A DNA stretch of 22,212 bases from CAYMJV01 sp964390545. Its GTDB lineage: Bacteria; Desulfobacterota; BSN033; UBA1163. The position numbers were made by a program, and so were the translations under genes. Positions within the stretch are counted from its first letter, which is position 1; the number at the start of each line of letters is the position of its first letter. The stretch spans positions 1-22,212 of the forward strand of contig CAYMJV010000050.1 in assembly GCA_964390545.1 (NCBI GenBank), read 5' to 3'. Under the pieces are notes generated by a model, which was given only the letters and a program-made list of their open reading frames with translations, did no database searches and was not told where the DNA came from. Below, in pieces: positions 12,747 through 20,140 of this stretch.

Positions 12747-14684
12747 GTGGGTAAGAAGATCTTGGTCGTAGATAACCATCCGGTTATGTTGAAATTTATG
12801 GCCGATTTACTGAAAAAGGAAAGACATCACGTTGTCACTGCTGAAAACGGCCTTGCCGCTATTGATATTTTAAACACCTTTACCCCAGATGTTGTATTCA
12901 TCGACTTGATCATGCCTCATATCAGCGGAGACAAATTATGTGAAGTTATCCGTCGCATGCCGAAGTTGGAGGATGCATACATCATTATTCTTTCTGCTGT
13001 TGCTGCTGAAGGGGAGATAAACGCGAGTGCCTTTGGTGCGAACGCATGCATTGCTAAAGGGCCCTTTAACAAAATGCGACAACACATTCTTTTAGCTCTA
13101 GAGAAATCTGATCAGAAGCCTTCGGCTTTCCTCCCTGGTGAGATCATGGGGCGTGAAGATGTTTTTCCACGTCGCATTACGATTGAATTACTCTCTATCA
13201 AAAGGCACTTTGAAGTCATCTTAAATAGTATGGCAGAAGGGATTTTAGAGATCACCCCTGAGGGAAGGATTGTTTATGCCAACCCAGCCGCTATTTCGTT
13301 GATCAACCTCCCTGAAAATAAGCTATTGGGTTCTAATTTCACTGATGTGCTCCAAGAGGCAGATCGTTTAAGGATTAAAGATCACCTTGGAGCGATGGGT
13401 ATACAGCCGCAAATAATGACCAAAGAAGTTTCGCTGATCACGAATAGTAAACAAATTTCGCTTAGTCTCTTGCCTGTCGTAGAAGAAGAGCATAAAAGCA
13501 TTATTATTGTTCTCAATGATTTGAGCGAACGGAAGCGCATGGAGGCACAAATCCTGCAAGCACAAAAGATGGAAGCAATTGGTACCCTAGCCGGTGGTAT
13601 TGCTCATGATTTTAATAATCTGCTTATGGTGATACAAGGGAATGCCTCCTTGATGCTTCTAGATGTCGATCCCTCACATCCTCACTATGAAATGCTATCG
13701 AGCATTGTAAAGCAGGTTCAAAGCGGATCGAGGCTAACCAGTCAACTGCTTGGATATGCCAGAAAAGGTAAGTACGATGTGAGGCCCTTTCAGTTGAACC
13801 AGTTAGTGGAGGAAACTTCTACAACCTTTGGAAGAACCAGGAAAGAGATCACTATCCATCGAGAACTTGCCGATGATCTATTTCCAATCGAGGGAGATAT
13901 CGGACAGATTGAGCAGATCCTGATGAATCTATTGGTAAATGCAGCAGATGCTATGCCAGCAGGGGGGGATATCTTCTTGAGGACGATCAATATCCCCCAC
14001 GGAGATATGAAAGGAAAGCTCTATAATCCAAAACCCGGTGACTATGTCTTGTTGACCGTTACGGATACAGGTATTGGCATGGATCCAAAAACGGTGCAAC
14101 ACATCTTTGAGCCATTCTTTACGACGAAGGAACTCGGAAGGGGGACAGGTCTTGGATTGGCTTCTGTCTACGGCATCGTCAAGGGACATGGAGGATATGT
14201 CGATGTTGAATCCGAGAAAGGACGGGGGACTACCTTCAAGATCTATCTACCCGCATCGAAAGAAGAGGTTTATAACACAATTGAACTACCAGACAACATT
14301 TCAAAAGGAACTGGGACTATCCTTTTAGTTGATGACGAGGAAGCGGTCTTAGAAGTCGGCGAAAAACTCTTAAAGGTCATGGGTTATCACGTGTTGACTG
14401 CTCGGGAGGGAAGAGAAGCCATCAATGTGTATAAGAAACATCGAGAAACCGTTGATCTAGTACTTCTTGACATTATCATGCCCAATATGAAGGGTGGCGA
14501 AGTCTTCGACTGTTTGAAAGAAATTAATCCAGATATAAAAGTTCTGCTTTCAAGCGGTTATAGTATTGATGGGGAAGCCTCCAAAATACTGGAACGAGGC
14601 GGTAAAGGCTTTATTCAAAAACCATTCCATCTGGAACGGTTGTCCGAAACAATTAGAGCAATTTTAGGAAATAATCCGGTCTAA
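12747..14684 (+). CDS. Hybrid sensor histidine kinase, REC-PAS-HisKA-HATPase-REC
   Basis: A 645-residue cytoplasmic protein; no membrane segment is seen. An N-terminal receiver (about 1-120) has phospho-Asp at about 53 (FIDLIMPHISG), with Asp-Asn in place of the usual acidic pair. A PAS domain (about 150-265) follows. The HisKA H-box is GGIAHDFNNLL (His about 286), then N-box NLLVNAADAMP, G1 DTGIGM and G2 GTGLGLASV. A C-terminal receiver has phospho-Asp at about 574 (LLDIIMP) and the conserved Lys in FIQKPF. Both ends can therefore exchange phosphate with the upstream HPt protein. AGGAGG at 12734-12739 points to GTG 12747; a nearby ATG at 12742 is out of frame. Confidence 0.93.
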   Translation: MGKKILVVDNHPVMLKFMADLLKKERHHVVTAENGLAAIDILNTFTPDVVFIDLIMPHISGDKLCEVIRRMPKLEDAYIIILSAVAAEGEINASAFGANACIAKGPFNKMRQHILLALEKSDQKPSAFLPGEIMGREDVFPRRITIELLSIKRHFEVILNSMAEGILEITPEGRIVYANPAAISLINLPENKLLGSNFTDVLQEADRLRIKDHLGAMGIQPQIMTKEVSLITNSKQISLSLLPVVEEEHKSIIIVLNDLSERKRMEAQILQAQKMEAIGTLAGGIAHDFNNLLMVIQGNASLMLLDVDPSHPHYEMLSSIVKQVQSGSRLTSQLLGYARKGKYDVRPFQLNQLVEETSTTFGRTRKEITIHRELADDLFPIEGDIGQIEQILMNLLVNAADAMPAGGDIFLRTINIPHGDMKGKLYNPKPGDYVLLTVTDTGIGMDPKTVQHIFEPFFTTKELGRGTGLGLASVYGIVKGHGGYVDVESEKGRGTTFKIYLPASKEEVYNTIELPDNISKGTGTILLVDDEEAVLEVGEKLLKVMGYHVLTAREGREAINVYKKHRETVDLVLLDIIMPNMKGGEVFDCLKEINPDIKVLLSSGYSIDGEASKILERGGKGFIQKPFHLERLSETIRAILGNNPV

Positions 14685-14715
14685 TGGTCTCTTTAAACAT
14701 TACCTAAATTCTATC

Positions 14716-14731
14716 TGGTATGTTTCTTGCG
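14716..14731 (+). promoter_or_regulatory. Sigma-54 type promoter before the membrane kinase gene
   Basis: TGGTATGTTTCTTGCG has the -24 TGG and -12 TTGC at correct sigma-54 spacing. Like the site at 11805, it begins TGGTAT. Transcription would start near 14742, 25 bases before the ATG at 14767. Confidence 0.5.
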
Positions 14732-14766
14732 ACCTTTAACTTCAAATTTGAATTGTTAGGAAAACT

Positions 14767-16698
14767 ATGGAAAATCAAAACAAAAAAAGGATACTCGGTT
14801 TGAGATGGGCAGTTATTATCGTCACCTCTTATCTCATCCTTTTCGGAAAGGGAAAGATTGCTCACATCGATTTAGGACAGCTTTTCATTTTACTCTATAT
14901 TCTTTCTAACCTCCTGCTTATCTTCGTTCCCCCCAAATGGTTTTCGAACCTAAAATTCTTCTATTCTTTAGTCCTCATGGATACCGGGATCGTGTCATTT
15001 GGAATGTTTCTTTCAGAGAAAGTCACGACAGATTTTTATCTGGTCTTTTTCTTTATCCTCATCCTCGCCTCGATGAGCCGCAATTATAAATTGTTAATGG
15101 TCATTTCTGGAGTGACTGCCTCCCTTTATGGAATCCTCCTCTATTCATGGGGGTTGTTAAATTCGGACCAAGGGATCAGCTATACCATCCGCATCCCTTT
15201 TATATTCATCATGTCTGCCTTCTATGGATATATTGTCCAAACCTTTTCCAAAGAAAAACAGAAACAACTTGCCATCTCTGAGGATAAATATCGCGGCCTT
15301 TTCGAGAATGCGAATGATGGGATTATCATTTTAAGAAATTCACCGTGGCAAATTGCAGATGTCAATAGAGAAGTAGAACAGTTGACCGGATATAAGAAAG
15401 GAGAACTCTTGCAAAAGGATGCCGTGGATCTCATTGCCCCGCGGGATAAACAAGAGGCCTTGAGTTTTTTTGAAGCGGTGATCAAAGAAGGTGAAGGAAG
15501 GACAGAGGCTCTTTCATTAGCTCGGAAGGATGGAGGATCCTCTGAAGTAGATTTATCCATTAAAAGAATTGATTTAGAGGATGAATCCTTTTTCCAGGTG
15601 ATCTTTCGGGATCTCAGTGACCAGAGAAAACTGGAAAAGAAAATCAGAGAAAGTAAAAGAAACCTTGAAGCCATCTTTGACAGTATTCGAGACCAGCTCT
15701 CTATACGGGCTCCCGATTATCAGATTCAACGTGTGAATAGAGCAGTCATAGAAAAATACCACACAACATTTGAGGAATTGATTGGCAGGAAATGTTATGA
15801 AGCCTATTATCAAAGGGATCTTCCATGTGAAAAGTGCCCAGTGACGGTCACCCTCGAGACAAAACAACCTGCGTCTGTAGTTCAGAAAAACCCAACGATA
15901 GATAGCACTCTGCATATCTTCTCTTACCCAATTTTGGACGATAAGGGGGACCTTTTATCTGTAATCGAATATTCCCGTGATGTCACTGAAGAACAGCGAC
16001 TTCACGAACAACTCATTCAATCAGAGAAGTTGGCTGGAATTGGCATATTGGCATCAGGCGTAGCCCATGAAATCAACAATCCACTGACTGGTATCATCGG
16101 GATGGCAGAGGCCTCGTTAGAAGAGGAAGATATTTCTACGATCAAAAGTTATTTAACGGATATCCTGAATTGCGGACAGAGGATCAGTGAAATCGTTAAG
16201 GGATTAAGGTCTTACTGCCGAGTTGCGAAACAAGAAGAGCAGAACCCCATTGATATGAATGAGGTTCTTGAAGAATCTCTGAAGATGGTTCGTTTAGCAG
16301 TCAAAACGAGCTCGGTAGAAGTGGTTAAGAAATTCCAACCGATTGATAAAGTGGTTGCGAATTTAGGTGAGATTCAACAGGTGTTCACCAACTTGATTAC
16401 GAATGCATTCCAAGTCATGGATGGTAAAGGAGGCATAATCACCCTCTGCACGCGATCGCTCAGAGATTCCGTCGAAGTGAAGGTGAGTGATAATGGAATG
16501 GGAATTCCCCAAAAGCATCTCAGCCAAATTTTTGATCCTTTCTTTACAACCAAAAGAACGGGGGAAGGCACAGGGCTCGGATTAAATATCGTCTACCGGA
16601 TTGTCACGAAGTATGGGGGTACGATTGATGTAGAAAGCAGGGAAGGATCGGGAACCACTTTTACACTTCGATTTCCGACAAGGAGGGATGAAGCATGA
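14767..16698 (+). CDS. Membrane sensor histidine kinase with two PAS domains
   Basis: A 643-residue protein. About the first 160 residues contain some five to six hydrophobic helices (for example LFILLYILSNLLLIFV, FYLVFFFILILASM, PFIFIMSAFYGYIV), forming an integral membrane sensor of no named type. Two PAS domains follow. PAS1 starts near 172 (YRGLFENANDGIIIL). PAS2 starts near 300 and carries a CYEAYYQRDLPCEKCP stretch typical of Cys-containing PAS domains that may hold a cofactor or respond to redox. The kinase core has H-box SGVAHEINNPLTGI, N-box NLITNAFQVMD, DNGMGIP and GTGLGLNIV. Its stop overlaps the start of the receiver gene by ATGA. There is no output domain. Confidence 0.93.
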   Translation: MENQNKKRILGLRWAVIIVTSYLILFGKGKIAHIDLGQLFILLYILSNLLLIFVPPKWFSNLKFFYSLVLMDTGIVSFGMFLSEKVTTDFYLVFFFILILASMSRNYKLLMVISGVTASLYGILLYSWGLLNSDQGISYTIRIPFIFIMSAFYGYIVQTFSKEKQKQLAISEDKYRGLFENANDGIIILRNSPWQIADVNREVEQLTGYKKGELLQKDAVDLIAPRDKQEALSFFEAVIKEGEGRTEALSLARKDGGSSEVDLSIKRIDLEDESFFQVIFRDLSDQRKLEKKIRESKRNLEAIFDSIRDQLSIRAPDYQIQRVNRAVIEKYHTTFEELIGRKCYEAYYQRDLPCEKCPVTVTLETKQPASVVQKNPTIDSTLHIFSYPILDDKGDLLSVIEYSRDVTEEQRLHEQLIQSEKLAGIGILASGVAHEINNPLTGIIGMAEASLEEEDISTIKSYLTDILNCGQRISEIVKGLRSYCRVAKQEEQNPIDMNEVLEESLKMVRLAVKTSSVEVVKKFQPIDKVVANLGEIQQVFTNLITNAFQVMDGKGGIITLCTRSLRDSVEVKVSDNGMGIPQKHLSQIFDPFFTTKRTGEGTGLGLNIVYRIVTKYGGTIDVESREGSGTTFTLRFPTRRDEA

Positions 16699-17081
16699 AC
16701 AAGAAGGTCTTAGTCATTGATGATGAAGAGACGATTCGTAAGTTTATAAAAATTCAATTAGGCAAAGCCGGCTATGAGGTGAAAGAGGCTGCGGACGGAG
16801 AACAAGCCATGGTGCAATTGAAGAGAGACCGGTTTGACGTTCTCATCTGCGATATCATGATGCCTAGAAAGAACGGTTGGGAAGTGTTGAAAGAAGTCAG
16901 ATTGAATCCAGAAACGAGTGAGATCCCAGTCATTGTCCTGACTGCTAAGAACGAGGACAATGATATGTTTAAAGGATACGAACTGGGGGCCACTTATTAT
17001 ATCTCGAAGCCCTTTACCAAGTCCCAACTCCTCTTCGGGTTGAATACGATATTTGACAGAAAAAAGAATAGCCTCTATTGA
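16695..17081 (+). CDS. Single-domain response regulator
   Basis: A 128-residue receiver domain: acidic Asp-Asp-Glu at 9-11, phospho-Asp at about 53 (VLICDIMMPRKNG), Thr in VLTAKN, and Lys in ISKPF near 105. There is no DNA-binding or enzymatic output domain. It overlaps the kinase gene by 4 bases, so the two form one expressed pair and are almost certainly cognate. The phosphate could pass on to the HPt protein or hybrid kinase just upstream; that connection is inference. Confidence 0.92.
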   Translation: MNKKVLVIDDEETIRKFIKIQLGKAGYEVKEAADGEQAMVQLKRDRFDVLICDIMMPRKNGWEVLKEVRLNPETSEIPVIVLTAKNEDNDMFKGYELGATYYISKPFTKSQLLFGLNTIFDRKKNSLY

Positions 17082-17121
17082 GTTTTTGATGAGGACAAAT
17101 TTTTGGGTGATGTGATAGTGG

Positions 17122-17212
17122 GGTCTTGGGTACTCGGTTGGAAACCACCACAACCAAGACCGTAAGATAGGCCCACCGGGCGTAAAGGCAGAGTCAAATG
17201 GCTCCTTTTTTT
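17122..17212 (+). ncRNA. Structured 3' region or small RNA ending in a terminator
   Basis: GGTCTTGG (17122-17129) pairs perfectly with CCAAGACC (17154-17161). Inside lies a smaller GGTT/AACC hairpin. GCCC-ACC-GGGC (17171-17181) makes a second hairpin. A short stem, GAGTC/GGCTC (17191-17204), is followed by seven T (17206-17212), a plausible intrinsic terminator. It begins 40 bases after the receiver gene, so it may be its 3' UTR, or an independent small RNA. It matches no family I recognise. Confidence 0.4.
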
Positions 17213-17485
17213 GTTTATTTGCATTCGAAAATCTTCAATGAACTTTACTTGCCGCACGTGAAGATAAGTGAAGTTTTTAGTCGAGACGTCGCGACCTTAG
17301 CTATTACTTTTATTCGCAGTAGGGATCGTGATAATTTTCAAGCTTTTTACACCATTTAATGTCTGCGCTGGACTGACAAACAATTTTTGGCAGCGGATGA
17401 CATTGTGTCTGATGTTAATTTTCTTCCACAAAATTGACGATTAAAATTTATCTTGAATTTCAATCAGTTACGAACTCGATAAGTT
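17213..17485. other. Gene-free stretch before the riboswitch promoter
   Basis: No coding frame is seen. GTGAAG occurs twice within 17 bases near 17259-17275. Otherwise the stretch is AT-rich and unremarkable; it is where an enhancer for a sigma-54 activator would be expected, but I cannot define a site. Confidence 0.4.
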
Positions 17486-17501
17486 TGGCATAATAGTTGC
17501 T
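17486..17501 (+). promoter_or_regulatory. Sigma-54 promoter of the riboswitch-nuclease unit
   Basis: TGGCATAATAGTTGCT is the best sigma-54 match in the window: TGGCA at -24 and TTGCT at -12, with exact spacing. Transcription would start near 17512, at the 5' edge of the riboswitch aptamer, so promoter and riboswitch support one another. Confidence 0.7.
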
Positions 17502-17516
17502 GAGAGATTATTGAAA

Positions 17517-17594
17517 TCGATAAAGCCAAACCACGAGCAATCGTGGGACGGAAAGCCACGGATCCCAACGGGATAGCCGGGTTGCCGAACGCGG
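17517..17594 (+). promoter_or_regulatory. GEMM-I (cyclic di-GMP-I) riboswitch aptamer
   Basis: All conserved parts are present in order. GCCAAACC is followed by a CCACGA-GCAA-TCGTGG hairpin (17531-17546) with a GNRA loop, then GGGACGGAAAGCC, a second hairpin ATCCC-AAC-GGGAT (17562-17574), then AGCCGGGTTGCCG. By my alignment to the Vc2 aptamer (numbering from memory), the ligand-contacting G20 and C92 equivalents are G and C. This favours cyclic di-GMP over the cGAMP-sensing variant, which has A at position 20. Confidence 0.9.
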
Positions 17595-17612
17595 AATTCA
17601 AAGGAAAAGAGA

Positions 17613-17654
17613 CCGGATTACCGTGGCTTTATTCAGATGGTAATCCGGTTTTTT
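17613..17654 (+). terminator. Intrinsic terminator, riboswitch expression platform
   Basis: CCGGATTACC (17613-17622) pairs perfectly with GGTAATCCGG (17639-17648), followed by six T. The end of the left arm plus the loop (CCGTGGCTTT, 17621-17630) is the exact reverse complement of AAAGCCACGG (17552-17561) in the aptamer. This gives a ready-made antiterminator. Ligand binding should hold the aptamer together and favour termination (an OFF switch); the direction is inferred. Confidence 0.85.
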
Positions 17655-17742
17655 GTTTTAGAGAGCTATGAATTAGGATTCATTTCTTAAAGCACTTCTA
17701 ATCGGTTTAATACAACATGCACTTTTTGAAAAGGAGGTTTTT

Positions 17743-18354
17743 ATGTCAGAAATTGAAATTACGCACCTTTTCCCGGAGTGGGTTCTCTCTTGGTCGTTGC
17801 ATCAAGCCTGTCAGGATGCTTCTAAGTTTTGGAACTTGCCAATAGTTCATCCAATGGGTAGGCCTGAAAGTCCGAAACAATTTTCAAGTCTCTTTCCCCC
17901 TGTGACTAAACCTCCAATGCTATACTTCGAAGGACCATTTAATAAAGAAGAAGCGGAGATTTACGGTATTCCTGAAATAAACTACGAGAGGACTTTTTGG
18001 GGGTTACGCCCAGATTTTCTAATAAAGGACGGAGATCAATCATTAATCTTATTAGAGTCAAAAAGCGGGGATAAGCCTGAGAAAATCTATTCGTTGCCTA
18101 AGGAACGATCCTACTACGAATTTCTACGTCAATGTAATAACATCCCGAACAAGGGTTTTTATTACGTCATACCGAAGGCGCACGCCGGTTTTTGTAGGAT
18201 TTGTCTCGCGGAATATTTTCCGGAAGAGCCAAATTTGCATTCGGGCTATATCTGTTGGGAGGATCTTCTGTCGATTATTCGTGATGAGATTGTAAGGACT
18301 GTATCAGACCAAGTATTGAAGGAAATGGAGGGACTAAAGAAGTTACAAGAATGA
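17743..18354 (+). CDS. PD-(D/E)XK nuclease-like protein under riboswitch control
   Basis: A 203-residue soluble protein without a name I recognise. Residues about 85-108 carry FWGLRPDFLIKDG and then LILLESKSG: an Asp on the first strand and Glu-x-Lys on the next. This is the PD-(D/E)XK arrangement of many DNA-cleaving enzymes. A downstream FLRQCNNIP helix and Cys-x2-Cys (FCRICLA, near 150) are also visible. It may be a nuclease, or a domain of that fold used for binding. AAGGAGG at 17731-17737 fixes the ATG. It is a one-gene transcript behind a sigma-54 promoter, a c-di-GMP riboswitch and a terminator, so expression depends on the second messenger. No methylase or partner gene adjoins it. Confidence 0.7.
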   Translation: MSEIEITHLFPEWVLSWSLHQACQDASKFWNLPIVHPMGRPESPKQFSSLFPPVTKPPMLYFEGPFNKEEAEIYGIPEINYERTFWGLRPDFLIKDGDQSLILLESKSGDKPEKIYSLPKERSYYEFLRQCNNIPNKGFYYVIPKAHAGFCRICLAEYFPEEPNLHSGYICWEDLLSIIRDEIVRTVSDQVLKEMEGLKKLQE

Positions 18355-18450
18355 CAAAAGAAACCGATGGACTGATTGTGAAAAAAGAGTTGTCCTTCAT
18401 CTTACCGTAATTCCGGAGTCGGAAATCCGCGATTCAATTTTCTTCCTTGT

Positions 18451-18523
18451 CTCCCCATCACCTCATCACCTGATTTATTTATTTTATTATCTCCCCATCT
18501 CCGTATCACCCTATCTCCCCATC
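18451..18523. repeat. CTCCCCATC repeats between convergent genes
   Basis: CTCCCCATC occurs at 18451-18459, 18491-18499 and 18515-18523, with related TATCACC/CATCACC words between. It lies between the convergent nuclease-like and tldD genes. It has the form of low-complexity intergenic repeats. Confidence 0.5.
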
Positions 18524-18528
18524 TTTGT

Positions 18529-19971
18529 TTACTTCATTACTCCTACCTGGACATTTCTGAATCTCGCGGGGGCTGCTCCATGTCCCACATGGGCCACCTG
18601 ACCGGGTTCACCCTTTCCACAATTGGGGGTCCCCCACATCTGCCAGTGGTCTCGATTGGCAATGGCGTCGCACGAGTTCCAGAACTGAGGGGTGATCCCC
18701 GTGTACGTCGGATTCTTTACCATTTCTCCAAGCTTTCCTTTCTTAATCTCCCATCCGATCTCCGTACCGAATTGGAAGTTAATCCTCTTATCATCGATTG
18801 ACCAACTGCGGTTGGTGGTCAGGAAAAGACCCTCCTCCGTATCACTGACCATCTGCTCCAGTGTCCAGTCCCCAGGCTCCAGATTGATATTGGTCATCCG
18901 AATAAGAGGGATCCTGTTCCAGCCATCTGCCCTCATCGTCCCGTTACTCTCTTTCCCAAGATAATGGGCTGTATCCCTTGAAGTGAGAAGATTGACGAGA
19001 ATCCCATTGGAAAGGATGGGAACCCTCTGAGCCTTCACCCCTTCGTCGTCGTAACCAAACGTCCCCAATCCACCTGGAAAAGTGGCATCGGCGACCACAT
19101 TCACTACCTCCGATCCGTATTTGAAATGGCCCACCATCCCCGGGTTCAAAAAACTCGTTCCCGCATAACTGGCCTCTGTCCCAAGGACGCGGTCCAGTTC
19201 AATGGGGTGCCCAATCGACTCATGGATCTGAAGAGCCAGTTGAGAGCTATCCAGGATCAAGGTGGTCACCTTCGAAGGACAGGTCTTGGCCGAGAGAAGT
19301 TGCTCAGCCTCTTCAGCCACCCTTTGTGCGTGATCTAGAAGGGTCAAATATTGAATCCACTCAAAACCCTTGGTAGCAAAGTTTCCCCGAAAGGAGTTGG
19401 GATAGGATCGGACCTGAACCTCCCCTCCTTCAATGGCGGTCGCTGAAATGCCAGCACCGCACTCCACAATCTCCTGCTCGATATATGCATCCTGGGTGGA
19501 GGCAAAAATCTTCTCTGTTTTATAGGATCCCATAAAGGATTCTGAGATCCTCACCTTCTTATTTCTCCTGATGATCTCGTCCGCTTTGAAAAGGAGCTCC
19601 AGTTTCGCCTCCGTGGAGACATCAAACGGATTGACCGAAACTGGGGTCTGATATCGATCCACGACGGGGATCACGGAAGAAAAAAATAAGTCTTTCACTT
19701 TGGCCTTTGAACTTGCCTTCGCGATCTTCAATGCTTTTCTGAAAACCGTCTCCATCTCGGTCTTTGTTACCTTAGAACTGGAGGCAAATCCCCAGGCTCC
19801 CCGGAAAAGGACTCTTATCCCAAAGCCGAAATCCGAATCATGGATCAGGGCTTCCACCCTTCCGTTCTTCACCCCAATCTCTTCATTCTGCCGGCGAACG
19901 ATTCGGATATCCGCATAGTCCACCTCCTTCATCCTAGCCACATCAAGAATGTAATGAATGAGATCTTTCAT
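18529..19971 (-). CDS. tldD: TldD family metalloprotease subunit
   Basis: With the ATG at 19971 the product is 480 residues, the normal TldD length (481 in E. coli). HESIGH at about residues 250-255, in LQIHESIGHPIELDRVLG, is the HExxxH zinc motif of the catalytic subunit of the TldD/TldE protease. That protease processes modified peptides and degrades CcdA in E. coli. The frame stays open 24 codons further upstream, but those codons (residues like FDIRISDFE) come from the palindromic repeat at 19997-20123. A GGAG box sits just before 19971, so I take that as the start. It follows tldE in the same direction; the two proteins form the heterodimeric protease. Confidence 0.93.
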   Translation of the reverse strand: MKDLIHYILDVARMKEVDYADIRIVRRQNEEIGVKNGRVEALIHDSDFGFGIRVLFRGAWGFASSSKVTKTEMETVFRKALKIAKASSKAKVKDLFFSSVIPVVDRYQTPVSVNPFDVSTEAKLELLFKADEIIRRNKKVRISESFMGSYKTEKIFASTQDAYIEQEIVECGAGISATAIEGGEVQVRSYPNSFRGNFATKGFEWIQYLTLLDHAQRVAEEAEQLLSAKTCPSKVTTLILDSSQLALQIHESIGHPIELDRVLGTEASYAGTSFLNPGMVGHFKYGSEVVNVVADATFPGGLGTFGYDDEGVKAQRVPILSNGILVNLLTSRDTAHYLGKESNGTMRADGWNRIPLIRMTNINLEPGDWTLEQMVSDTEEGLFLTTNRSWSIDDKRINFQFGTEIGWEIKKGKLGEMVKNPTYTGITPQFWNSCDAIANRDHWQMWGTPNCGKGEPGQVAHVGHGAAPARFRNVQVGVMK

Positions 19972-19996
19972 TGGTCTCTCCAATCCCTCCATCTCA

Positions 19997-20123
19997 AAAT
20001 CCGAAATTCGAATATCGAAATCCGAAACAAATCCAAAATTCAAATTTTCAAAACTTTAAAAAAAGTGTTTGTTTGGGTCATTTTACATTTTGAACATTTG
20101 TGCTTGTTTCGAATTTCGGATTT
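19997..20123. repeat. Palindromic repeat inserted between tldE and tldD
   Basis: AAATCCGAAATTCGAA (19997-20012) is the exact reverse complement of 20108-20123. Related TCGAAATCCGAAAC and TCGTGCTTCGGATTT words lie inside and beyond each arm, so the element may extend to 20140, where it abuts the tldE stop codon. It fills most of the tldE-tldD gap and supplies the false 5' extension of the tldD frame. Confidence 0.75.
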
Positions 20124-20140
20124 CGTGCTTCGGATTTTCG

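Noticed and set aside
17097..17190. A second GEMM-I riboswitch after the receiver gene
   Set aside because: The CAAACC, GGGACG and GGGTTGCC conserved segments are absent; only generic stems and a terminator remain.
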